The notes under the pieces are model-generated. The model worked only from the letters and a program-made list of their open reading frames with translations, did not search any database and was not told the origin of the DNA. The position numbers were made by a program, and so were the translations under genes. A stretch of 64,000 nucleotides of DNA from the NCBI RefSeq assembly GCF_000972385.1, contig NZ_JXTE01000006.1, positions 62,001-126,000 on the forward strand, read 5' to 3'. Source of the DNA: Streptomyces sp. WM6386 (lineage in GTDB: Bacteria; Actinomycetota; Actinomycetes; Streptomycetales; Streptomycetaceae). Positions 9,159-16,946 of this stretch are shown here, piece after piece (position 1 is the first letter of the stretch; the number at the start of each line of letters is the position of its first letter).

Positions 9159-10364
9159 TCAGCGTGCCAGGAACTCTCCCAGCCCCGCCAGGAGCCGGTC
9201 GACGTCCTCCGAGTCGTTGTACGGCGCGAGGCCGATGCGGAGGCCGCCGGTGTCGCCGAGGCCCAGGTGACGGGAGGCCTCGATGGCGTAGAAGGAGCCG
9301 GAGGGCGCCTGGATGCCGCGCTCGGCGAGGAAGCCGTAGGCGTCGGTCGTGGCGTGGTGCTGGAAGGTCAGCAGCAGGGTGGGGGTGCGGTCGGCCGCCC
9401 GGGAGTGGATCGTGATGCCGGGGAGCGCGGCCAGCCCTTTGTCGAGCTGGGTGCGCAGGGTGTGCTCGTGCGCTTCGAGTTCCGCGAAGGCCGCGGCCAG
9501 ACGCTCGCGCCGAGTGCCGGTCGCCGTGGCGTCGAGGCCGGCCACGAAGTCGACCGCCGCCCTGGTCCCGGCGAGGAACTCATAGGGCAGGGTGCCCAGT
9601 TCGAACCGCTCGGGGACCGCGTCGGTGGAAGGCAGCAGCTTGTCGGGACGAAGGGTCTCCAGCAACTCCGGAGCGGCCGCGAGGACTCCGTGGTGGGGGC
9701 CCAGGAACTTGTACGGGGAGCAGACGTAGAAGTCCGCGCCGAACGAACCCAGGTCGACCAGGCTGTGAGCGGTGTGATGGACACCGTCGACGTACACGAA
9801 CGCGCCTGCCTCGTGCACGAGTCGGGAGATCGCCGCGATGTCGGGACGGGTGCCGATCAGGTTGGAGGCGGCGGTGACGGCGACCAGGCGGGTGCGGTCG
9901 GACAGCACGGCGCCGATGTCGTCAGGGGTCAACTCGCCGGTGGCCGGGTCGAAGTCGGCCCAGCGCACGGTGGCACCGACCCGCTCGGCGGCCTGGACCC
10001 AGGGGCGGATGTTGGCGTCGTGGTCGAGGCGGGTGACGACGACCTCGTCGCCGGGCGTCCAGCTGTCGGCGAGGGTGCGGGAGAAGTCGTAGGTGAGCTG
10101 TGTGGCGCTGCGGCCGAAGACGATCCCCCTCGGGTCCGCGCCCAGCAGGTCGGCCATCGCCCGGCGGGCCTCGGTGACGAGACTTTCCGCGTTGCGCTCC
10201 CCCAGCGTCACGCTGCCCCGGTTGGACAGCGGGTGTGCCAGCGCGTCGGCGATGGCGTCGATCACGGGCCGGGGCATCTGGGTGCCGCCCGGGCCGTCGA
10301 AGTGGGCCGTTTTGGCGGTCAGGGCAGGGAACTGGGAGCGGAGGGCGGTGATGTCGTACGTCAC
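9159..10364 (-). CDS. Cysteine desulfurase-like PLP enzyme (TIGR01976 type)
   Basis: This 401-residue aminotransferase class V protein uses pyridoxal phosphate. The Schiff-base lysine is K219 in CSPYKFLGPHHG, preceded by the cofactor-binding YVDGVHHTAHS (D193). The N-terminal FDGPGGTQMP and the overall length match the TIGR01976 group, which resembles SufS and NifS but lacks a proven sulfur-transfer role. The expected catalytic cysteine loop of SufS is not obvious near residue 340, where GSFYAIEASRHLG lies, so desulfurase activity should not be assumed. The GTG at 10364 follows AGGAGC with 8-base spacing. The longer open frame upstream overlaps the divergent lipoprotein gene and is rejected. 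Confidence 0.9.
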   Translation of the reverse strand: MTYDITALRSQFPALTAKTAHFDGPGGTQMPRPVIDAIADALAHPLSNRGSVTLGERNAESLVTEARRAMADLLGADPRGIVFGRSATQLTYDFSRTLADSWTPGDEVVVTRLDHDANIRPWVQAAERVGATVRWADFDPATGELTPDDIGAVLSDRTRLVAVTAASNLIGTRPDIAAISRLVHEAGAFVYVDGVHHTAHSLVDLGSFGADFYVCSPYKFLGPHHGVLAAAPELLETLRPDKLLPSTDAVPERFELGTLPYEFLAGTRAAVDFVAGLDATATGTRRERLAAAFAELEAHEHTLRTQLDKGLAALPGITIHSRAADRTPTLLLTFQHHATTDAYGFLAERGIQAPSGSFYAIEASRHLGLGDTGGLRIGLAPYNDSEDVDRLLAGLGEFLAR

Positions 10365-10526
10365 GAAGGGCTCCTGTCGTGGTTCCGGGCCGGGGCTCGA
10401 AGTCAACCCCATCCTCCGGGCGACGGCGAGATCGCCCCCTGTGTCGCCGACTGTGTCGCCGGCACGGCCCCGAACGTCCTGGGGCCGGCCGGCGTCGTAG
10501 CAGTAACCGTCTTCGAAGGGGTCGCC

Positions 10527-10958
10527 ATGACCGTCGTACGCTCGCTCTTCTCTGTGGCCGTGCTGGTGGGCGGCATGGCCGCCTGCGGTGACGAGGCGGA
10601 GCCGGCCGCGCCCGCCTGGGAGGAGCCCGCCTCGTACACGTACACGCTGACGTCGAGCGAGGGCGAACGGGCCCTCATCGGCACCTTCCGGATCACGGTC
10701 CGGGGCGGCGAGGTCACGAAGGCGGTCGGCCTCGACGACAGCGCACGCCGGGTCGTACGGCAGCTGCCCGACCAAGTACCCACCCTGGGCGCACTGTTGG
10801 AGGAACTGGAGCAGGCACGCAGCGACGACGCGGACACGGCCGAGGCCCGGTACGCGGCGGACGGGCATCCGACCCGCATCGAGCTCGACTGGGAGAAGGA
10901 CGCCGTCGACGACGAGGTCCGCTACGACATCACCGACTACGAACCGGCCGTCGGCTAG
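10527..10958 (+). CDS. Small secreted lipoprotein, DUF6174-like
   Basis: This 143-residue protein has an N-terminal lipoprotein signal with lipobox GGMAAC and acyl cysteine at residue 20, so it should be anchored to the outer face of the membrane. The mature part contains YTYTLTSSEGERALIGTFRI and ends YAADGHPTRIELDWEKDAVD, a layout seen in DUF6174 proteins, which lack a known function. GAAGGGGTCGCC upstream of the ATG provides a ribosome-binding site. It is divergent from the PLP enzyme. It faces a second lipoprotein gene of identical length that ends only 2 bases away, although the two show no evident sequence similarity. Confidence 0.8.
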   Translation: MTVVRSLFSVAVLVGGMAACGDEAEPAAPAWEEPASYTYTLTSSEGERALIGTFRITVRGGEVTKAVGLDDSARRVVRQLPDQVPTLGALLEELEQARSDDADTAEARYAADGHPTRIELDWEKDAVDDEVRYDITDYEPAVG

Positions 10959-10960
10959 CC

Positions 10961-11392
10961 CTACAACTGCTGGATGTTCCCGCCGAGTTCGGGGCGGAAC
11001 ATCTTCAGCAGCGCCTCCGGGGCGCTGACCACCCAGCGGGTGCCGACCAGGTACTTGCCGCCGTAGACGGAGGCAGCGTCCAGCCAGGTGAGCTTGAACC
11101 GCTCCTCGGGGAACGTGGTGATGAGAAAGTCACCGTCCTTCCCGTGGCACACGCCTTCCCTCAACTCGTCGGCATCCGTGCGGATCTTGACCTTGCAGCC
11201 GACCAGCCCGGCGATGACCTCCACCTTCGCGGGAGCCACGACACCGGCGGAAGGAGCGGCCGTCACCTGCGTGCTGCTGCTCACCTTGGACTCGTCCGAC
11301 CCTGCGCCGCACCCCGTGACCAGGGTGAGCAGGGCCAGCCCGCCCGCCAGTGGCAGGCGGGCGGTGAGCGGACTGCGGGCGCGCTGGGACAC
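10961..11392 (-). CDS. Small putative lipoprotein of unknown function
   Basis: From the GTG at 11392, preceded by GAGAGG, the product has 143 residues. The signal peptide has basic residues followed by GGLALLTLVTGC, giving a lipidation cysteine at position 28. A Ser/Thr/Ala-rich linker follows, then a domain of about 90 residues with a Cys pair (GLVGCKVKI, REGVCHGKDGD) that could form a disulphide outside the cell. I do not recognise the domain. An in-frame start further upstream would place 44 arginine-rich residues before the signal peptide and is rejected. It is divergent from the MHS transporter operon. Confidence 0.72.
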   Translation of the reverse strand: MSQRARSPLTARLPLAGGLALLTLVTGCGAGSDESKVSSSTQVTAAPSAGVVAPAKVEVIAGLVGCKVKIRTDADELREGVCHGKDGDFLITTFPEERFKLTWLDAASVYGGKYLVGTRWVVSAPEALLKMFRPELGGNIQQL

Positions 11393-11513
11393 GTACCTCT
11401 CCGTTTCGGGACGTCGGCCGGACGTACGCCAGGAGGTACGGGTGCGATGCGGTGGGTGTTCAGACGCGGGGCACTGCCCACGCGCGCCGGAGCCGTCGGC
11501 GCGAACCTGCCGG

Positions 11514-11549
11514 ACTGCTGTCAATGTTGTGCACTTTCTTGACGGCAGT
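11514..11549. promoter_or_regulatory. Inverted repeat overlapping the -35 box of the MHS operon
   Basis: ACTGCTGTCAA at 11514-11524 and TTGACGGCAGT at 11539-11549 are inverted copies differing at one position, separated by 14 bases. The right arm contains the -35 hexamer of the promoter at 11539-11567, so a dimeric repressor bound here would block RNA polymerase. No regulator gene is adjacent. Confidence 0.5.
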
Positions 11550-11567
11550 CAGCTGAGAGCCTACTTT
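11539..11567 (+). promoter_or_regulatory. Predicted HrdB-type promoter for the MHS transporter-hydrolase operon
   Basis: TTGACG at 11539-11544 and TACTTT at 11562-11567 are separated by exactly 17 bases and match the main Streptomyces sigma-factor consensus (TTGACR, TANNNT). The start codon of the transporter at 11602 lies 35 bases downstream, leaving room for the ribosome-binding site AAGGGAGAG. Confidence 0.6.
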
Positions 11568-11601
11568 CGCGGTGTCCTTCCCCCGCTCAAGGGAGAGCGC
11601 G

Positions 11602-12954
11602 ATGCCCCCGTCCCCCGTCGCACCACCGTCCACGACCGCCGAGCGAACCCGGCAACTGCGCCTGGTCGCCGCCTCCGGACTGCTCGGTACCGCCGTGGAG
11701 TTCTACGACTTCCTCGTCTACGGTACGGTCGCCGCGCTCGTCTTCGGCGAACTGTTCTTCCCCGGCGCCGATCCGGCCGTCGGCACGATCGCCGCGTTCG
11801 GCACCTTCGCCGCCGGTTATGTCGCCCGCCCGCTCGGCGGCATCCTCTTCGGCCACTTCGGCGACCGGCTCGGCCGCAAGTCGATGCTGCTCCTCACCAT
11901 GGGTCTGATGGGCGGCGCCAGCTTCCTCATCGGCCTGCTGCCCACGTACGACACGATCGGTGTGTGGGCTCCGGTCCTGCTGATCGCCCTGCGCGTCGTC
12001 CAGGGCATCGCCATCGGCGGCGAGTGGGGCGGCGCGACCCTGATGGTCGTCGAGCACGCCGGAGAGCGGCGCCGCGGCCTGTGGTCCAGCTTCACGCAGA
12101 TGGGAGCCCCGCTCGGCTCCCTGCTGTCCACCGCCGTCGTCGCGTACGTCGTCACCCTCCCCAAGGACGACTTCGCGGCGTGGGGCTGGCGGGTGCCGTT
12201 CCTGTTCAGCGTCGCCCTGCTCGGCGTCGGCCTCTTCGTCCGGCTCAAGGTCGTGGAGAGCCCGCTCTTCGCCGAGGTGAAGAAGGAGCGCGCCGAGTCC
12301 CGGCTGCCCATCCTCGACGTCCTGCGCAACCCGCGCCCCGTACTGCTGGCCTGCGGTGTCGGCATCGGCGCCTTCACCGCTCAGTCGCTGCTGACCAGCT
12401 ACATGATCGCGTACGCCACCGGCATCGGGTACGCCCGGCCGCAGGTGCTCAGCGCCCTCACCGTCTCCGCGTGCGTCGCGCTCGTCGTGCTGCCCTGCGC
12501 CTCCGCGCTCTCCGACAGGATCGGCCGCCGCCCGGTCGTCCTCGCCGGAGCCATCGCCTCGGCCGCGCTCGCCTTCCCCGTCCTGGCACTGGTCGACTCC
12601 GGGTCGCCCGGACTGCTGATCCTCGCCGTCGTCCTCGGCCACGGCATCGCCCAGTCCACGATGTACGGCCCGCTGGGCGCACTGCTCACCGAGATGTTCG
12701 GCACCAAGGTCCGCTACACCGGCGCCTCCCTCGGCTACCAGGGCGCCACCCTCGTCGGCGCCGGCTTCTCCCCCATGATCGCCACAAGCCTGGTGGCCGG
12801 AAGCGGCAACAGCACCCCCGTCGCCCTGCTGCTCTGCGGCGGCGCCGCCATCACCGCGGTGACGGTCTGCTTCGTCCGCGAGACCAACCGCAGCACCCTC
12901 GACGACTCCACCGCCCGCCCCTCCGTCCCCCACACGGAAGAGATCTCCGCATGA
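11602..12954 (+). CDS. MHS-family MFS transporter (metabolite:H+ symporter)
   Basis: This 450-residue, 12-helix transporter belongs to the metabolite:proton symporter branch (ProP, KgtP and ShiA relatives), which imports organic acids, betaines or shikimate-type compounds. The hallmark GTAVEFYDFLVYGTVAALVF lies near the N-terminus, with GHFGDRLGRKSML in the loop after helix 2 and DRIGRRPVV in the loop after helix 8. The ATG at 11602 follows AAGGGAGAG; the GTG at 11572 lies too close to the predicted promoter. It overlaps the downstream secreted hydrolase by ATGA, so the two are translationally coupled and the transporter may take up a product of that hydrolase. Substrate unknown. Confidence 0.92.
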   Translation: MPPSPVAPPSTTAERTRQLRLVAASGLLGTAVEFYDFLVYGTVAALVFGELFFPGADPAVGTIAAFGTFAAGYVARPLGGILFGHFGDRLGRKSMLLLTMGLMGGASFLIGLLPTYDTIGVWAPVLLIALRVVQGIAIGGEWGGATLMVVEHAGERRRGLWSSFTQMGAPLGSLLSTAVVAYVVTLPKDDFAAWGWRVPFLFSVALLGVGLFVRLKVVESPLFAEVKKERAESRLPILDVLRNPRPVLLACGVGIGAFTAQSLLTSYMIAYATGIGYARPQVLSALTVSACVALVVLPCASALSDRIGRRPVVLAGAIASAALAFPVLALVDSGSPGLLILAVVLGHGIAQSTMYGPLGALLTEMFGTKVRYTGASLGYQGATLVGAGFSPMIATSLVAGSGNSTPVALLLCGGAAITAVTVCFVRETNRSTLDDSTARPSVPHTEEISA

Positions 12955-14360
12955 AAACCGGTACCCGCACCGCCTCCGCGGTGGCCCTGCTGCTCGCCGT
13001 CGCCGCGCTCCCCACGTCGGCGACGGCGGCCGCGGCGGACACCAGCCACCTGGAAGGCCGACTCCCGTCCGGCGCCACGTACATGATGGACGTTCCCACC
13101 GACTGGAACGGCACCGTCCTTCTCTTCAGCCACGGCTACAACGCCGGACCGGCCAACCCCGCCGTGGACGCCTCGGACGACGCCACCAAGGCGCTCCTGC
13201 TGGCGAAGGGATACGCGCTCATCGGTTCCTCGTACGCCACCACGGGCTGGGCGGTGACGGACGCGGTGCCCGATCAGCTCGCCACTCTGTCCGTCTTCAC
13301 CGACCGGTTCGGGGCGTCCGAGCGGACCATCGCCTGGGGCCGGTCGTACGGCGGCCTCGTCACCACCGCGATAGCCGAGCGGGCCCCGGAGCGCATCGAC
13401 GGCTCACTCTCGTTGTGCGGTCTGGTCCACGGCGGCGTCGCCAACTGGAACAACACGCTCGACCCGGTCTTCGCCATCAAGACGCTCCTCGCACCCGACT
13501 CCGATGTCCCCCTGGTGAACATCGCGGACCAGGCGGAGGCCAACAGCGCGGCCAACGCCCTGACGACGGTGGTGGATTCGGCGCAGACGACAGCCGCCGG
13601 CCGGGCCCGCATCGCACTCGCGGCGGCCCTGCACAACATCCCGGTCTGGAACCAGGTGACCCAGACCCGACCCGCCGAGACCGACTGGGACACGCAGCAG
13701 GCCAATCAATACGACGCCGTCAAGGGCCTGTTGAAGATCGCCGCGTTCAACCGGCGGCAGGAGGCCGAGGTCCGGGCGGGCGGCAACATGTCCTGGAACA
13801 CCGGCGTCGACTACGCCGCGCTGCTCGGTCGGTCCTCGGTAGGCAAGGAGGTCACCGAGCTGTACAAGAAGGCCGGGCTCTCCCTCGGCAAGGACCTCGC
13901 CACCCTCAACCGGGCCCCCCGTATCAGCGCCGACCCGAACGCCGTCGACTGGATGAGCCGCACCAGCTCCTTCACCGGCGAGCTCGCCAAGCCACAGCTC
14001 TCCGTCCACACCATCGGCGACGCCCTGGTGCCGGTGCAGACCGAGAGCGCCCTCAAGCGGGCTGTCACCGCTGCCGGTTCGGGAGCCCTGCTGCGGCAGG
14101 CGTACGTCGACAACGCCGGCCACTGCACCTTCAGCTCCGCCGAGCAGCTCGCCGCCCTGCACACCCTGGAGGACCGCCTCGGCACCGGCAAGTGGCGGGG
14201 AACCGACGCCACTTCCCTCAACTCCCGTGCGAAGGCGGCCGATTCCACGACTGCGGCCCGCTACGTCACCTACCGTCCGACGCCGTACCTGCGGCCCTAC
14301 GATCTTGCCCACCCCGCAGACGGCCCGCGGATCCGGGACCACCGGCCCGGGACCTCCTGA
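12951..14360 (+). CDS. Secreted alpha/beta hydrolase
   Basis: This 469-residue protein has a Sec signal peptide (basic start, SAVALLLAVAAL, cleavage near ATAAAAD) and a large alpha/beta hydrolase domain. The nucleophile elbow is GRSYGG with Ser132, the oxyanion region is LLFSHGYNAG near residue 60, and a likely catalytic His sits in DNAGHCTF near 386. An esterase or peptidase-like role is plausible, but the substrate is not evident. The ATG overlaps the stop of the MHS transporter as ATGA. Secretion plus coupling to an importer suggests hydrolysis outside the cell followed by product uptake. About 60 residues after the catalytic His look unstructured. It converges on the next gene at a 6-base gap. 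Confidence 0.85.
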   Translation: MKTGTRTASAVALLLAVAALPTSATAAAADTSHLEGRLPSGATYMMDVPTDWNGTVLLFSHGYNAGPANPAVDASDDATKALLLAKGYALIGSSYATTGWAVTDAVPDQLATLSVFTDRFGASERTIAWGRSYGGLVTTAIAERAPERIDGSLSLCGLVHGGVANWNNTLDPVFAIKTLLAPDSDVPLVNIADQAEANSAANALTTVVDSAQTTAAGRARIALAAALHNIPVWNQVTQTRPAETDWDTQQANQYDAVKGLLKIAAFNRRQEAEVRAGGNMSWNTGVDYAALLGRSSVGKEVTELYKKAGLSLGKDLATLNRAPRISADPNAVDWMSRTSSFTGELAKPQLSVHTIGDALVPVQTESALKRAVTAAGSGALLRQAYVDNAGHCTFSSAEQLAALHTLEDRLGTGKWRGTDATSLNSRAKAADSTTAARYVTYRPTPYLRPYDLAHPADGPRIRDHRPGTS

Positions 14361-14366
14361 AGGCCG

Positions 14367-15218
14367 TCAATCCTGTCGGAACAGGTCGTTGAGGTCGGCC
14401 TGGGAGAGCTGGTCCGCGGCGTAGGAGAAGGTACCGAGTTCGGCCAACTCCCGGGCCGCGACCAGCAGGTGGCGGTACATCGCGCGGGCGATGCTGCCGC
14501 CGACGGTCACCCTGCGTACGCCGAGCTCCCGCAGGTCGTCCAGGGACAGCGCGTTCCCCGTCAGTCCCATGACGACATTGAGCGGGCCGTCGAGTTCCCG
14601 CACCAGGGTGCCGATGGTCTCGGCGTCGGCGGCGCCCGGCACGAACGCGCAGTCCGCGCCGGCCGCCAGATAGGCGTTGGCCCGCCGTACGGCCTCGTCG
14701 AGCGAGCCGCCGACCAGCAGCACATCCGTCCGGCCGACCAGGACGAACGGATCGTCGGCGGCGTCCACGGCGGCGCGGGCGGCGCGGACACGGTCCACCG
14801 CGAGCGACTCCTCGTACAGGGGCCGGACGCGGTCGCCGGTGAAGTCCTCGATGTTGCCCCCAGCGGCCCCTGCCGCACGGGTCATCACGATGGTCTCCGC
14901 CACGGTCTCGGGCGCCTCACCGAACCCGTCCTCCAGGTCCGCGCTCAGCGGCACCCGGAGCTCGTCCGCGATCTCACGGACCCGGCGGATCGTGGTGTCG
15001 CGGTCGATCCGCCCGTTCGACGCCTTCTCGTCGTGGAAGTCGTGGTCCGGGCGTCCGAGCGAGAAGGCGACACCCGCGCTCGTGGTGGCCACGGCGGGGA
15101 AGCCGGCCGACTCCAGGATCCGGGCACTTCCCACGTCCCAGGCGTTGGGGAGCAGGAAACACCCCTCTCGATGCAACTCGACGAAACGCTGTCCTCGTTC
15201 TCGGCTGTCGATGTTCAC
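14367..15218 (-). CDS. Isocitrate lyase/PEP mutase superfamily protein
   Basis: This protein of about 283 residues is a TIM-barrel enzyme of the PEP mutase/isocitrate lyase group. Visible motifs are LLPNAWDVGSARILESAGF, VATTSAGVAFSLG, the metal-site region PLSADLEDGFG and NIEDFTG. The isocitrate lyase KKCGH active-site loop is absent, so it is more likely an oxaloacetate-hydrolase or phosphonomutase-like enzyme of unknown substrate. No phosphonate genes are nearby. The chosen start is the GTG at 15218; an in-frame GTG at 15242 would add 8 residues, and neither has a strong ribosome-binding site. It is divergent from the FAD monooxygenase. Confidence 0.85.
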   Translation of the reverse strand: MNIDSRERGQRFVELHREGCFLLPNAWDVGSARILESAGFPAVATTSAGVAFSLGRPDHDFHDEKASNGRIDRDTTIRRVREIADELRVPLSADLEDGFGEAPETVAETIVMTRAAGAAGGNIEDFTGDRVRPLYEESLAVDRVRAARAAVDAADDPFVLVGRTDVLLVGGSLDEAVRRANAYLAAGADCAFVPGAADAETIGTLVRELDGPLNVVMGLTGNALSLDDLRELGVRRVTVGGSIARAMYRHLLVAARELAELGTFSYAADQLSQADLNDLFRQD

Positions 15219-15316
15219 GCACCCGAACGTACGACGTGGCACCGCCCACGGCCAACGCGTGGATCACGCTTCCGTGCGCCGCCCGCGCTCGCTTTGCGCT
15301 CGATCGCCGCGTACGG

Positions 15317-16927
15317 ATGATTGATCTCATGACGCTTCGAGGCGACACCGAGGTGGATGTACTGATCGTCGGTGGCGGGCCGGTCGGGCTCACCGCCCGG
15401 GCGCTGCTGGAGCGCTGGGGGGTGCGGTCCCTGCTCGTCGAGAAGCACGGCGAGCTGTCACCCTTCCCACGGTCCCGGCTGGTCAACACGCGCTCGATGG
15501 AGATCTTCCGCCAGCTCGGACTGGCCGGCCGGATCACGGCCGGGGCGTTCGCGCCGGAGTTCGGCCGGATCCGCTTCCGCGACACCCTGCACGACGACGA
15601 CTTCGCCACGGCGGCGATGGTCGGGATCGACGCGCCCATCCCCGAGAGCCCCGTGCTCGGCGTGGTCACCTCTCAGGACCGGCTGGAACCCACACTGCTC
15701 GCCGCGGCGGACGCGGAGACCCGGTTCGGGGACGAGCTCGTCGACCTGACAGAGGAGAGCGACTCGGTGGTGGCCTCGCTCGTCGACCACGGACGCGGTA
15801 CGCGAACCCGGGTCCGCGCTCGATACGTCCTCGCCGCCGACGGCGCGAACTCCACCGTCCGGGAGCGGCTCGGCATCACCACCACCGGTCCCGGAGCGCT
15901 CGCGGAGGTCACGACGGTCGTGTTCGACGCCGACCTCAAGGGCTGGTGCGCCGAGCAGCCCGCCGGGTTCTATGTCACCGCGCACGGTGGCTTCCTCCCG
16001 CTCTACCCCGAAGGCGGCTGGGCCTGGACCGACCCCACCCCCGAGGACACCGAGTCCGCCGACTGGGCGGGCCTCGTCTCCCACGCCCTTGGCCCCGGCG
16101 CCGACGTATGCCCGGACGTGCTGCGGGTCCAGCACTGGACGGTGCGGGCGTTCGTCGCCGACCGCTTCCGACACGGCCGGATCCTGCTGGCCGGCGACGC
16201 CGCGCACACGGTCCCGCCGTCCGGCGGCATGGGTATGAACGTCGGCCTCTCGGCTGTGCACAACCTGTGCTGGAAACTCGCGGGCGTCGTCCACGGGTGG
16301 GCCGGACCGGGCCTGCTGGACACCTACGAGCCGGAGCGGCTGCCCGTCGCCCACCGGACACTCCGCCAGGCGGTGGCCAACACTCAGCTCATGTTCCAGG
16401 CGCAGGGCCGACGCCGGGAGCAGCTCCGGACCGGTGAGGCGGCGTCGGACCGAATCGAACTGCCCTGGTCGGACCGGTACTTCGCCCAGCTCGGCCTGGT
16501 GCTCGGCGTCGCCTACCGCTCCACCGCGGTCCTCGCCGACGGCGACGCCCCGACCGGGCCGACCGGGCCGTCCGAGTCGTCCGAGTCGTCCGATGCGGGC
16601 ACGGACTACGTCCCGACCACGGCACCCGGGCACCGCATGCCCCACCTCTGGCTGGACCCCGGGCGCTCCACGCTCGACACCGTCGGCGAATGGTTCACCC
16701 TGCTCACACCGGACCCCGCCCGCTGGGAAGGACAGCGCACCGCCTCATGGCCGCTGCGCATCGAGCCTCTCCCCGACGCACACACCGACCGCTGCGCCGT
16801 CGGCCGCCACGGAGGCCTGCTCGTCCGCCCCGACGGTCACATCGCCGCCCGCTGGCAGGACGGCCCACCCGCCGACGACGCGCTCCGCGGCGCCCTCGCC
16901 ACCCTCACCGCCTCGACACCCCGCTGA
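15317..16927 (+). CDS. FAD-dependent aromatic-type monooxygenase
   Basis: This protein of about 536 residues belongs to the group A flavoprotein hydroxylases (PheA/TfdB and polyketide oxygenase relatives), which use FAD and NAD(P)H to hydroxylate aromatic or polyketide substrates. It has the FAD-binding VLIVGGGPVGLTARALLE at the N-terminus, the middle motif VLAADGANSTVRERLGI (DG motif), and LLAGDAAHTVPPSGGMGMNV (GD motif). The C-terminal 120 residues resemble the thioredoxin-like domain of such hydroxylases. A Pro/Ser-rich low-complexity linker near residues 412-427 precedes that domain. An ATG at 15329 is an alternative start. No biosynthetic cluster surrounds it. Confidence 0.9.
   Translation: MIDLMTLRGDTEVDVLIVGGGPVGLTARALLERWGVRSLLVEKHGELSPFPRSRLVNTRSMEIFRQLGLAGRITAGAFAPEFGRIRFRDTLHDDDFATAAMVGIDAPIPESPVLGVVTSQDRLEPTLLAAADAETRFGDELVDLTEESDSVVASLVDHGRGTRTRVRARYVLAADGANSTVRERLGITTTGPGALAEVTTVVFDADLKGWCAEQPAGFYVTAHGGFLPLYPEGGWAWTDPTPEDTESADWAGLVSHALGPGADVCPDVLRVQHWTVRAFVADRFRHGRILLAGDAAHTVPPSGGMGMNVGLSAVHNLCWKLAGVVHGWAGPGLLDTYEPERLPVAHRTLRQAVANTQLMFQAQGRRREQLRTGEAASDRIELPWSDRYFAQLGLVLGVAYRSTAVLADGDAPTGPTGPSESSESSDAGTDYVPTTAPGHRMPHLWLDPGRSTLDTVGEWFTLLTPDPARWEGQRTASWPLRIEPLPDAHTDRCAVGRHGGLLVRPDGHIAARWQDGPPADDALRGALATLTASTPR
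16549..16594 (+). repeat. Short tandem repeats inside the FAD monooxygenase linker
   Basis: Two or three CCGACCGGG-type units are followed by three copies of a TCCGAGTCG-type 9-mer and a partial copy. They encode PTGPTGPSESSESSDAG, a flexible linker between the flavin domain and C-terminal domain. In-frame 9-base units can change copy number without breaking the gene. Confidence 0.6.
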
Positions 16928-16946
16928 CCCGGGCCCGCCGAAGGCG

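Noticed and set aside
11088..14360. Single long frame as a fusion of a lipoprotein-antisense region with the secreted hydrolase
   Set aside because: The hydrolase has its own signal peptide at the ATG at 12951 coupled to the transporter stop. The upstream part is a shadow of two other genes.
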